From assembly GCA_947561715.1 (NCBI GenBank), contig OX387200.1, positions 20,338,501-20,402,500 on the forward strand: 64,000 nt of DNA, in the 5' to 3' direction. Below are positions 40,273-50,001 of this stretch, piece after piece. The position numbers and the translations under genes are program-made. Within the stretch, counting starts at the first letter, position 1; every line of letters starts with the position of its first letter. The stretch comes from Ascidia mentula (lineage: Eukaryota; Chordata; Ascidiacea; Phlebobranchia; Ascidiidae). The notes below the pieces were generated by a model, which saw only the letters and a list, made by a program, of their open reading frames with translations, made no database searches and was not told the DNA's origin.

Positions 40273-41001
40273 GCCTCTAAATCACACACACTTAATATAA
40301 GTTAACGCCGATTTATCTGCCAATATCAAATAAAGTTTATAGACAGAACAAACACATACAATCAGCCTACAATACAAGTTTATCCTACCCCAATGCTGTC
40401 CTATTTAAAGCATGTGTAAAGTAGTTACGAATTAAGAGTTTACCCAATGATATGCAGTATTTTGTGCTGAAACGTTTTTTAACATGAAGCACACGGACAC
40501 ATGCACCATACGATACGTGTGTACTATGCTTGTACGGCCAAACCGATGTTTTAACCCCGAAGGCAATTTTGTGCACAAGACTTTTCACTTCGGAAGGGCA
40601 GCATGCGGCAACCAACAACATGCCCACTAGCTCCACTTACCGGTTGTATTTCGCGAGATATGTTTACACTAATGGCGTATGTGTTTTTTTCTACATTTCA
40701 CATAGCGTTTGTTATTTTAAAGACATCTATGTCAGATATAAGTTAAAAATCAGTCGCTTTATAACTTTTAGTACCAAAAGAGCACTAGTTTACAATGCAA
40801 TAATACAAGTTTGTTTCATTTTTTTAACTCTCTTCTTTAATATTTTTTCGACTTTAATCGTACTTTTACTTAACCTGTAGAACACAGGGGAATACCCAAC
40901 ATTTCACAGTTCAGCAAAATTAAAATTTCAGTTTGTAAAATTTTGTGTTTGTCGAGTTTTCTTTGATTGCATTTCTATTAATCAGGTGTAAAATAAGCAT
41001 C
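40273..41001. promoter_or_regulatory. Shared upstream region of TIMM29 and ANAPC13
   Basis: This 729-bp region separates two divergent genes. An open frame at 40385-40636 (minus) has no recognised domain and is not called. Confidence 0.4.
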
Positions 41002-41347
41002 ATGGATGGGGAGGCCAAAATTGATGGTTACTTGATTGATATTCTTGATGAAAGTTGGGTTACAGATAAACTTCCTTTAGAAGACATTGATGTTCCCCTT
41101 GAGGAATTGCCAGATATCGAACAGGTTCAATAATACGTTTTTGCTATACCAGTAGCTTATATTTTCTTTTGTTTTTGTAACTGTATATACTCATAAATCT
41201 TGATAGAAAGCTGTACTTGATAATCACCAAACTTTACACAACCAGGACAATGGAAGCACCAAAGAAACTATGAAGGAGCTCGAAAAGAAATGGAACGACG
41301 ACAATCTTCAATCTTTATTGCAACAAACTACCCACAGACAATCTTGA
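41002..41347 (+). CDS. ANAPC13: Anaphase-promoting complex subunit 13
   Basis: Two exons (41002-41124, 41246-41347) give 74 residues, exactly the human length. The small scaffold subunit stabilises the TPR lobe of the anaphase-promoting complex. The sequence starts MDGEAKIDGYLIDILDESW, continues DKLPLEDIDVPLEELPDIEQ and DNGSTKETMKELEKKW, and matches human APC13 nearly residue by residue in the acidic Pro-Leu region. The intron lies between EQ and DN. A poly(A) signal AATAAA is at 41693-41698. This short gene is split over two frames, so it is easy to miss. Confidence 0.95.
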
Positions 41348-42058
41348 AGAAGATGTGACTGCTTTCTCTACTTGTTGGGAAAGCTTCATAGCAAAATTGT
41401 TGTTTACTGTTGCCAAAGCATGGTTATTATATAAGTGCTTTATCAATTGCAATTCTTCCTGCAGTACAGGGGTGTCTGCAATTTTTTTATTTCAAAAACC
41501 TGCTTTTTTAAATGTGAGTTGGTACCATCTGACAATTTGATTTTACTTAAAATCACCAAAATTGCTTGGTATGCAGTACCAACTGCTGCATACACCTTTA
41601 ATAACACTACGTTTTGTTTGTTTATTAAAACAACTTTTTTGTAAAGCACTAAAGCACAAAAAAATATGTGTCATATACTGTATAGAGTCTTAAATAAAAC
41701 ATAGAGAAAATGATAGCTGTAAATATAAAATGTATTGTTTTGTCACCATCAACATGAACTTCGCTTAAACGCAACTCCAACATCGTGGAAAAAGTACGTT
41801 TAAATACATATGACCGAAGCAGAAATAAAACAACTTGTGTATTTCATTGTTCAATTGTAAAGAGGATCATACTGCTTATAATGAATAGCACAACCATTCG
41901 GTGCATCGGGTGCAATTGTGCTGTCTATCAGCTTAACGTAACGCGCAACAATATACCGGAAAACGCAATCCACGTTGGCGACCTGCAACTGTGATATATT
42001 TGTGCGTTTTAACATCAGCCGTTACGTTATATCGATACTATTCAGCGAAAGATTAAGT
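41348..42058. other. Intergenic region between ANAPC13 and the thioredoxin-like gene
   Basis: Contains the ANAPC13 3' UTR (poly(A) signal at 41693) and the next promoter. Nothing else was recognised. Confidence 0.45.
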
Positions 42059-43483
42059 ATGGATAAGAGGAACCCAACTACAGTGATTTACCGTGTTCTT
42101 ATGTTTTGTGCATGTTGTTGGGGCGGTTGCTTAGCAGCCTCTGCCACTACGAATACAAAATACGACCAAAAAGCTGACTACGACATGTCGAAGTGGGGCT
42201 TGCCAATGCCCAGTGAATATCCAGATGTTTACAAATGTCTGGACCACCAGAATATTCAGAAAGTTGTGTTTGAAAGTCGGGACACCTGGGTGCTTCTCTT
42301 TTCTACCAAAACTATGGGTAAGTGACTGTACCGCATAAAGTGAAACTGCAAAATTATGTTGTGTGTAGATGCGCAAAATGCGTTTGACCATATTTGAAGT
42401 ATATTTTGCGCCGCTTTACAATATCACGTCGAAAATTTTTTATTGAAAACAGTAAAGGCTATAGCCTGTATACAGCTAAATATTATTCATTTGTGTAAGT
42501 AGGTCATTTAAAATGACGTCGTATTTTGCGTATGTTGCCTTTTACTCTTAGGCATGTGGAACAGGTTATAAGTATGTTGATATAGTCCACCTAATTTATC
42601 ATTGGTACCTACTAAATAAAGTTTAGTTAGTAGCCTACAACACGCCCGAAATTTGATAAAGAAGCTTTGCCCTCGTAAATAATACTTCAATGAATTTACA
42701 GATAAGTCTTGGAAATCGCTTATCGACTACTGGAAAGGAGCAATATTTTTCGCCGACGTAACACTAAAGGAGAGTTCCATGGTATTGGAAAATATTGGGT
42801 TAAGTGAGGATCTGCAAGGCAAAGTCCTAGGTTCCATTCTTAAAACAACCATTGGTATCGTGTTTCCATATGGCGGCGAAAAAATGAAAAGGAAATACAA
42901 AATTTGTGAGAATACTGGTATGGTGATCAAGCACGTTTTGAAAGGTCTTCCGGCCAACGAGATTTATCTTCGAAGCGAACGAGAACGATCTGAGTATCTA
43001 TTCCAAGCGCAAACCTCCGTTGTGCCTCAAATTCCGGTAATGGTCGTGGCAAATCCCGAACCCAAGGGTCAACTCTTTCTCGCCTATTGCAGGGTCCTGG
43101 CTTCGCTTTTCAAAGATTATTTCCGCTTTGCGTTTTTTACCACCGACGACGATCAAAACCTGTTTGCGGAATTTTTTTCGCAAAAAGAAGTCGGTACAAC
43201 GAACGTCACAGTGCCCACAATGTCTGCTTTGATTGCAAAGACTGAAAGCGGCCAAACCAAGTATGGGTTCTTCCCTTTTGCCCGGAAAATGATGGGCGAG
43301 GTTACATTTATAAACTGTGTTTACTGGTTGTATATTGTGAACGACCAGTTTCGGCCCACTATCCCCCACCATGTAGGAACGAGCTACACCGAGGAAGCGG
43401 CAGAAATGAAATCCATCGCCAAGGTTTTAAAGAAAAGAGCCGAGATTTTTACGAAGTGCAAAGATCGAAAGGAAGAACTATAG
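42059..43483 (+). CDS. Secreted/ER protein, possibly a redox-dead thioredoxin-fold relative
   Basis: Two exons (42059-42317, 42702-43483) encode 346 residues. A hydrophobic N-terminal stretch (VIYRVLMFCACCWGGCLAA) is a likely signal peptide. Then VVFESRDTWVLLFST followed by KSWKSLIDYWKGAIFFADV resembles a thioredoxin-like strand-helix-strand unit of the PDI family, but the CxxC active site is replaced (TKTMDKSW). The remainder includes LKGLPANEIYLRSERERSEY and a C-terminal charged helix, with no KDEL-type ending (it ends RKEEL). I do not recognise a named orthologue. The two-exon frame and signal peptide support a real gene; the fold is an inference. Confidence 0.6.
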
Positions 43484-44013
43484 GCATGTGGCCTCTTGCA
43501 GGACATTATGAAACAAACTTTATAGTACCTTTACCAGTGATGGCGGTACTATATCTGCGTATAGTATAGCCTACGAAACGTGATAAATCTTACGATAACA
43601 AAGTATGTTGATGGTATAATTTGTAACAACCTGCGATATCTGCCGGTTTATCAACGAAAATACAAGGAAACTTTAATGAGGTGTGCTTGTATTTTCACTT
43701 GCAAATACTTCACTTGAAAACATTTCATAATTTAAATTGCCCAAAGAACACCCAAAAATATGAAAAAACAGTTATTAGACATTGCCTACTTTTGGGAACG
43801 TGGCACAGCAAAAATTGGAAAAAAGTTTCATCGCCATGCAATAAATCAACATTCTCGCGAATTTGGCACCCAATAAACAGATATCAAAAGTACATTTTAA
43901 AATGTGTGATACATGAAATTCCATTTTATTACGTAATATATTTGTGTTTCTTGCAACTGCAATCTGGCGTCTGCTCTGTACACCTTCTTACTCTGTAGTA
44001 TCTACACAGCAAA
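43484..44013. other. Convergent 3' regions
   Basis: This 530-bp spacer lies between the thioredoxin-like gene and PYCR3. A minus-strand poly(A) signal for PYCR3 lies at 43925-43930. No gene was seen. Confidence 0.5.
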
Positions 44014-46443
44014 TTATTTCTTCGCACCAATCTCCATTGATCGTTTTGTGGCCACTTCAACAGCATCTATAAGCGCCGCTCTGAATCCACCTTTATCCAA
44101 TGCATGGAGTGCGCAAATAGTTACACCTCCAGGTGATGTTACGGCGTCTTTCAACACTCCTGGATGCTGTTCAGTTCGTAAATACATGCTGCCTGCACCC
44201 TTTAATAGAAATAATAAAAGTGGTTTCTTACTCCCTACACAAGCATATATTTTTAATGTTACAGATAACATACAGGGTACCTTCTATAAAAATATTATAT
44301 TTTCTATGTTACACTGACATGTAAGGTACTTCCTACAAAAAGAATATATTTTCTGTGCTACAGATGACTGCCAAAATTTTGCACAGAAACCCATACACCA
44401 TTTTACATATCAACATACAGTGCAAGCCTTTGCAGCCAGTTTCAGTGCAGCTGCTCTTGGAAGTCCCATTTTCACTCCCCCATCAGCAAGAGCATCAAGA
44501 GCAGTAAAAAACTGTGAATTAACAATAAAATCTTACATGACAATAGTTGACATATTTCATCCTGTAGCTTGAGTGCAGATAAAACTAAAATCAAGTCAAG
44601 TTTTACTGCTAAAATAAATAAATAAATATGTTACAATTTATCCCAATAAAGATTGACAACAGCACAAAGCACTATTAGATATTTTTACATTATTTCTTTC
44701 TTTCGTCGGCATTCATGCTATGTTTGTCTGTATATTGCTCAATCATGATTGATTCATGGCCCTTGATACTTTTTTGTTCTTGTAAAAGCAACAATCACAT
44801 TTGTTTCAAAAAATCAGAATACCACACTTATTGCTTACATAGGCAACTCCGCAGCCAGAAATGGCTTGTCCAGCATCCACTAATCTCTCGGGAAGAAGCA
44901 CGCACTCAGCAAATGAAGAGAAAAGAGTTTCTAGTACTCTAATATCATCATCTGTGGTTGACTTTCCTTTGCAATAAAGCAAAACACCATCTTGAACCTT
45001 GCAGGGTGTGTTCGGGACAGTTCTTATCACCCTTGCCCAGTGAAATATCTGTCATAAAAAGGATTGTATATTTGTTGAATTTGAAAATTCAATTTTTTTG
45101 TATTGGATTAAATAGTTTTGGTCTCTGAAGATAAATTTTATGTTTCATTTGATAACATCACGTTATTTCACAAGCGGTGTTAACGTTATATTTTTTCGTG
45201 GTGGCACATTTTCTTGGTGTGGGTTGTGTGCTGTACCAGTACCATTACCCTGAGGAAGCCTTGTTGGATAGCAGGCGAAACATCGGTGAATAAAGTTACA
45301 TTTTTATTGTGCCAGAAGAAAAAACTATTGAATTGTTAAGAGAAATGTCGGAAGTATAGTCAACATCCCAATAAAGTTGCTTGTTTTATGTGATGCATAC
45401 TTCATAAAGTCAACGTCCTTTATACCCTTGGTCATGACAAACACACACACAATCCACTGTTCTTGAACAGTGTTAACCAACCTTTTCTAGTGATTCGCTG
45501 ACCAAACCAGCAACAATTGAAATGATCAGTTGGTTGTTAGGATAAGAGGTTTGGCATTTCAACTCTGTTTCCACATCTGGAAGAATCTTTAAAGGGTAAA
45601 TGTACAAAATAAAAGCAATAAAAAAATAAGTAATTTTATTATTTTACTTACATGTGGTTTGACGCAAATTAAAACAATGTCACAGTTATCAATGATCTCC
45701 ATGTTATTGTGGGTTGTGTTGATGCCTTTTACTTGAAATCTCTCCAACTTTCCAGCAGAAGGATTGCTCACTCTGATTTGTGAAGCTTTTATCCCCCCTA
45801 AAAACAAGGTATTTTATCCTCAAATAAGAGTTTATATTCTTGGAATCTACTGTTATCTGTATGATCGACACAGACTTAGTAACAGATTTTTTGAACAACT
45901 CCTGTAAATAATCGTAAGTTGTCAAACAAATGTCCAATGATAATGTGCAGGAGTTATTTCATCCTTGGTGATTACAGTAGTGATAAATTACTTTACAAAT
46001 CATAAAATAAAACACCAAGTTTGTAGAGTATATGTGAAGGTTGCCTGACAAGTTGTGTGCTTGCACACCAGTGTACCTTGGCCACAATATACCCCGTGAA
46101 ACCACTGAGCTGATGTAGGTAAATTGGTAGAGCGTTGGGCCTAGTTAGCCCACGGTCGTGAGTTCAAACCTCACCGGGAGCTTGATTTTTCAAATCTTGC
46201 TCCGACTTGTAAGGAAAAAGTGGCTGATCCAGCTAGGCTGCAATGCCCGAGCTGCCAAGCCTGCAAACCTAATGATTTGTAGATACTCATGTTTCCTTGG
46301 AGAAAGTCAATTAATTGTATTATAAAACATTCATTCAGAAAGATAAAACAATATGTCCAACCTGCCAACATTCCAACAGAAATAGCATAAGCCATTTCAC
46401 CTCCCCCGACAAATCCAATCTTTTTTGCGTGCAATTCATCCAT
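44014..46443 (-). CDS. PYCR3: Pyrroline-5-carboxylate reductase 3
   Basis: Six exons (46443-46362, 45797-45652, 45586-45482, 45048-44839, 44511-44419, 44199-44014) encode 273 residues (human PYCR3 274). It reduces pyrroline-5-carboxylate to proline with NAD(P)H. The N-terminal Rossmann motif is IGFVGGGEMAYAISVGML, and the second nucleotide-binding strand is RVSNPSAGKLE. DIVLICVKPH, IISIVAGL and RTVPNTPCKVQDG are P5CR signatures. The C-terminal dimer and active-site region contains SGCGVAY, ALDALADGGVKMGL and HPGVLKDAVTSPGGVTICAL. The lack of an N-terminal targeting peptide fits the cytosolic PYCR3 form rather than mitochondrial PYCR1/2. Intron 1 holds a SINE, and intron 3 holds a dispersed-repeat tail. 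Confidence 0.95.
45200..45312 (+). repeat. Dispersed repeat, GCGAAACATCGGTGAATAAA tail
   Basis: The segment contains ACCCTGAGGAAGCC and AGGCGAAACATCGGTGAATA in PYCR3 intron 3. Flanking GTGGCACATT and TTTTATTGTGCC could be imperfect inverted ends. It resembles the GGTCGAAACA family elsewhere in the window. Confidence 0.35.
46109..46290 (+). repeat. tRNA-Thr-derived SINE
   Basis: The head folds like a tRNA. It has an A-box-like GATGTAGGTAAATTGGTAGA, an anticodon stem TGGGC/GCCCA with loop CTAGTTA (anticodon AGT, Thr), and a T-arm GTGAG-TTCAAAC-CTCAC that serves as B box. The acceptor stem mispairs at several positions, and a unique body follows (GATCCAGCTAGGCTGCAATG to AAGCCTGCAAACC). The same body is found at about 4605-4650. 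It lies in PYCR3 intron 1, antisense to the gene. Confidence 0.7.
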
Positions 46444-46904
46444 TGTAATAATACAGCAGAACTACACAAGCATAAACCTTTCTATTATTTTTCTTTCTAA
46501 AATTTCATAAGAAATACAACATTTTAATGTTGAAAGTACCAGTACACATAAACTTTACATCATGTAGTGCAAATAATACAATTGCTTTTATCACAGTAAC
46601 ACACAAACAATGAAAAGAGAAAGAAAGTATGGATCATTTAAAATATGCTTTACTCACAAATGAAACCAAACAGATATGAGATACAAGTTCGCTACCATGA
46701 TGAATTTGGTTTTTTGGAATGAAATGGAAAAACATTTTTGGCTACCAAAGTTTTGGATTGAATAAATACATGCAAGCAATGTTTTTATAGCACATCTCAA
46801 ACACTTGCCAATAAGTCACTCAAATACTGTGGCACCATAATCCCTAAACACACACCAAAATACTTCTCAAGTGCTTTTGTATGCAGCAAAACCTCACATT
46901 TGTT
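46444..46904. other. Spacer between MINDY4 and PYCR3
   Basis: This 461-bp region is AT-rich and lies between two minus-strand genes. It should hold the MINDY4 3' UTR and the PYCR3 promoter. No gene was seen. Confidence 0.5.
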
Positions 46905-48839
46905 TCACAAAATGGGCTCTGTTTCATTCCAGTCAATTTGTGCCCGGGGCCACTTTGTACGAATACAATGTTCTAGGGGTGGAGTCAAGTCTTCATTTAT
47001 ATTTTTATTCAGTTCTTTTGAACTTGGAACAACAGTCAACTTAATAAATTCATCCTGGTTGGCCAATCCATCATAATACTCAAGATCGAATGATTCCAGA
47101 TCAGAACTGGCATTCACAACATTTGTATTCAAACAAAACAACACTGTGAAGTGACTTTCACTGCATACAACCCAAATAGGATACTTTGGTGTTTTGTAAA
47201 ACTCGCCAACTTTGCAAGAGTCATAGTGCTCAAACAGTGATAACAACCCAACATCACAGCGACTTTTGATACCTTTCAGGATTGTGGCCTTATCAAGCCT
47301 TACTGCATTGTCGAATGCATTAGACGTTGCTCTGCCAGTCAAGAGAAGGTTGACCATTTCTTGAGTACAGTAGTTGTGGGCACCCATTAATTTTCCATTT
47401 GGTTCGTCCATATCTGATCTAACATTGTTTAATCCCCTGGATAGAATAGCAGAATACAGCAACATTAGGCAAGCTCCTTTGCCTTGCAGATAGGACTTGA
47501 TGTTTTCCTGAACCCCAAGTTTAAGTTTTTCTTGTGATCCATACTGGATTATGGTGATGGTTTCAGAAAAGTTGTCGGGCCTATATGTTGCAGAAGGGCT
47601 AAAATCACATCCAAGCTTTGTTACAACTAGATAAGCAGACGAATCATTACCAGCTCTCCATATGATTTCAGAGATAGCCATAACGAGAGCTTTGTTCCGT
47701 TCAATGCTGCTGGCATTGAGCATAGCCAGTTGTGGAACAAAATTGCTTTTGCAGAACAATAAATGTTTTAAAACTGTGGCCTGGACAGATGCAAGGACAC
47801 CACATGGTCCACCTTTTTTCTGCACAATTCCAAATCTCAATGACTGAGGCCTTCCATCCAAGCAGTCACAGAAAGAGAAGCTCTGATTCACCCACTCCGG
47901 TGGATAAATCCCCTTAGTTGAACCTAGCAACAGCTTTCTCATTTTCTCAACCAGTTCAACATTTTTCCAACTGTAAACTTCAGTGTCTTCGACCGTGTTC
48001 TCGCTAATGGTTATAGTGGAAATGTCTAGGTTGTTCAAACTTTTCGGATGTGGCTCCTTTTTCTCCGATTGTTTTGATGGTTTTTTGCTACGAGGCATAT
48101 CCCATGGAAAGTTAGATATTGGTTCTGTGACCTCCTGCTCCAGCTTTATGCTACTTATTGCCTTCTCAGGGCTGGCAGACAGCATTTCAAATAGAGAAGT
48201 TGCTTTGGGTTTTGTTGCAGGCTTTTTACTACCAACTGAACCAACAACAGTTTTGCTTCTTTCCAACTCTTTCTTGGACTCAACTAATTTATTGCCCCAT
48301 AAACTCGTCGGTAAATCATCACTAAAGGGTCTGGACAAATCCATTCTTGCTGCTTTAGGAACAGAATCGTTCATATCAACATTGCAATCATCCAGTTCCT
48401 CGATATCCAGTGGTGTCACACTTTCGAGTGGGACAGACTGTACAGTTTTAAGTGCACTCTGTTTATTCAATGAGTTATCGAGACCCTCATCTTCGACATG
48501 CTGCTCTGTCTGGTTTGACACAGGAAAACATGTTAAACCATTTGGTGAATTTTGTACTGCTGAAATATTTCTAATTATCACTTCTAGCATGGTCCTTAAT
48601 GGATCATTGCTATGTTTGTTAGCTCTCATCCAGCCCTCTATGTTTAGACTTTGTGCAAGTTTTAGGCGATTGTTGATGCTTCCACTAGTGCGTGGTAGCT
48701 CCTGGTCTAACATTTGCAATGTTGCAGTGCACTTTTTTCTGCTCAGAAACTCCCTTACAATCGACGCAGACAAGTCTTCGGTGCACGATAAAGTTTCCAT
48801 TGTCTTTCGCCCTCCTATTTTAATTAGTTGGGTCGACAT
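46905..48839 (-). CDS. MINDY4: MINDY-4-type lysine-48 deubiquitinase
   Basis: Intronless frame of 644 residues (human MINDY4, FAM188B, about 757). MINDY enzymes are cysteine proteases that trim K48-linked ubiquitin chains. The catalytic Cys sits in VQKKGGPCGVLASVQA at about residue 346, and the catalytic His in SHFTVLF at about residue 563. Around the active site are SLRFGIV, ACLMLLYSAILSRGL, LMGAHNYCTQEMVNLLLTG and KYPIWVVCSESHFTVLF, as in FAM188 proteins. The N-terminus has a LisH-like helix pair (IVREFLSRKKCTATLQML), and the region between is Ser/Lys-rich and low in order. MINDY3 is the closest alternative, but the long N-terminal region favours MINDY4. The lack of introns contrasts with most neighbours. 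Confidence 0.92.
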   Translation of the reverse strand: MSTQLIKIGGRKTMETLSCTEDLSASIVREFLSRKKCTATLQMLDQELPRTSGSINNRLKLAQSLNIEGWMRANKHSNDPLRTMLEVIIRNISAVQNSPNGLTCFPVSNQTEQHVEDEGLDNSLNKQSALKTVQSVPLESVTPLDIEELDDCNVDMNDSVPKAARMDLSRPFSDDLPTSLWGNKLVESKKELERSKTVVGSVGSKKPATKPKATSLFEMLSASPEKAISSIKLEQEVTEPISNFPWDMPRSKKPSKQSEKKEPHPKSLNNLDISTITISENTVEDTEVYSWKNVELVEKMRKLLLGSTKGIYPPEWVNQSFSFCDCLDGRPQSLRFGIVQKKGGPCGVLASVQATVLKHLLFCKSNFVPQLAMLNASSIERNKALVMAISEIIWRAGNDSSAYLVVTKLGCDFSPSATYRPDNFSETITIIQYGSQEKLKLGVQENIKSYLQGKGACLMLLYSAILSRGLNNVRSDMDEPNGKLMGAHNYCTQEMVNLLLTGRATSNAFDNAVRLDKATILKGIKSRCDVGLLSLFEHYDSCKVGEFYKTPKYPIWVVCSESHFTVLFCLNTNVVNASSDLESFDLEYYDGLANQDEFIKLTVVPSSKELNKNINEDLTPPLEHCIRTKWPRAQIDWNETEPIL

Positions 48840-49529
48840 TGTGGCCTCGTCATAAGTGACGTTTGTTACAAGAAAGGCGTCATTTTTGCCTTAATAAACA
48901 CGCACGCGCCGTTCCTACAAAAACGATGTTGTTGTCTGTTGTAAAACTAAATAAAATGCCGGCGTACCTGGCAGCTGGCATTACAACAACCATAGAAACA
49001 CTATTACAACTGAGGTCAGACACGACAAGGGGTGCCAAGCCCACGTTGACACAATTCACTTGAAAAGCGCCTCTTTACCTCCTATGATATGTTATGGATG
49101 GGGATTGGGGGTATTAGTGAAAATGGCAAGCTGGTTTTGAGAGTACGAATCGAAACAGATTTTTTATTGATCATCTCCAGTGACGTATTTGCCGTCATAA
49201 TAATAATTGCCAAATCTTTGCAGTTGTAATGAAATTTTGTTTCGTTGACATTTCGATTTTGCAGTAGTTGCGAGGAATAAAAGTTAAAAGTCTTGATTAA
49301 GAAAATTAGGTCAAAAGCGATCAAGTACTTTAAGAGCCAATATGCGTATAAACAAAACAAATAGGCCGTAAATATAAAGAATTAAAATAGAGCTTAACTT
49401 TATACCATTTCGTGCATGTAATATTTTGAAATAAGCATTCCATTTGCCCGCCGTTTGAAGTAACTGAATTGAACCATGACAGTCACTCGTGCGTGAATGC
49501 TGCACATGTTGTTGATGAATTTGTGAGGA
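48840..49529. promoter_or_regulatory. MINDY4 upstream region, left of the transposon
   Basis: About 0.69 kb between the MINDY4 start and the transposon target site. Before the insertion it joined directly to the short sequence in front of FNTB, so it probably held a shared promoter for both genes. No gene was seen. Confidence 0.5.
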
Positions 49530-49537
49530 ACGAAGGT
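49530..49537 (+). repeat. Target-site duplication, left copy
   Basis: ACGAAGGT directly abuts the left end of the element. The identical octamer follows the right end at 54595-54602. The base before it differs on the two sides, so the duplication is exactly 8 bp. Confidence 0.92.
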
Positions 49538-49869
49538 ACGGTGGCCCACAAGTGCCACCGCGAAATATTAACGAATCGCGAAATATATTTGCACTGCGCG
49601 AAATATTTTTTCACCGCGCGAAATATATTTACATCGCGCGAAATATATTTTCACTTCGCGAAATATATTTTCACTGCGCGAAATATATTTCGAGATCGCG
49701 AAATATATTTTCACTGCGCGAAATATTTTTTCACCGCGCGAAATATATTTACATCGCGCGAAATATATTTACACCGCGCGAAATATATTTTCACTTCGCG
49801 AAATATATTTTCACTGCGCGAAATATATTTGCGCTGTGCGATGTATATTTTCTTCGCGCGAAATATGTT
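49538..49869 (+). repeat. Left terminal inverted repeat with 20-bp array
   Basis: After about 38 bp of unique terminal sequence come about 15 units of CGCGAAATATATTT plus six variable bases (such as TCACTG, ACATCG, TCACCG, TCACTT, CGAGAT). The phase is exactly 20 bp. Units carrying AAATATTTTTTCACCG occur at 49601 and 49721, exactly 120 bp apart, showing a six-unit higher-order repeat. Confidence 0.92.
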
Positions 49870-50001
49870 GTTAGTTTTTATTAGAAATGCCTGGCGGGAA
49901 GTCTAGTTGTTTCAAGTTTTCACGTACATCTATATGCTACAGTCTGTGCATTTAAGTTCAAATAGAAAAATAGTTTGAGTGTTTTATCCCTATTTGTAAT
50001 C

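Noticed and set aside
40385-40636. 83-codon minus-strand frame upstream of TIMM29
   Set aside because: No recognisable domain. It may be 5' leader sequence.
46109-46182. Functional tRNA-Thr gene
   Set aside because: The acceptor stem has several mismatches, no Pol III terminator follows closely, and the sequence runs into a repeated SINE body.
47983-48855. 290-codon plus-strand frame
   Set aside because: Antisense shadow of the MINDY4 coding sequence with a Ser/Leu-biased composition.
48863-49063. Short plus-strand frame beside MINDY4
   Set aside because: It lies in the presumed promoter and lacks any family signature.
49559-49866. CRISPR-like array of short regularly spaced units
   Set aside because: The units are contiguous 20-bp tandem repeats with only six variable bases, lie in a eukaryotic transposon end, and are mirrored at the other end.
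49469-49906. Open frames across the left terminal array giving repetitive Phe-Thr-Ala-Arg-Asn-Ile peptides
   Set aside because: These frames arise because the 20-bp unit lacks stops in some phases. The right arm gives the mirror peptides on the other strand. Nothing suggests translation.
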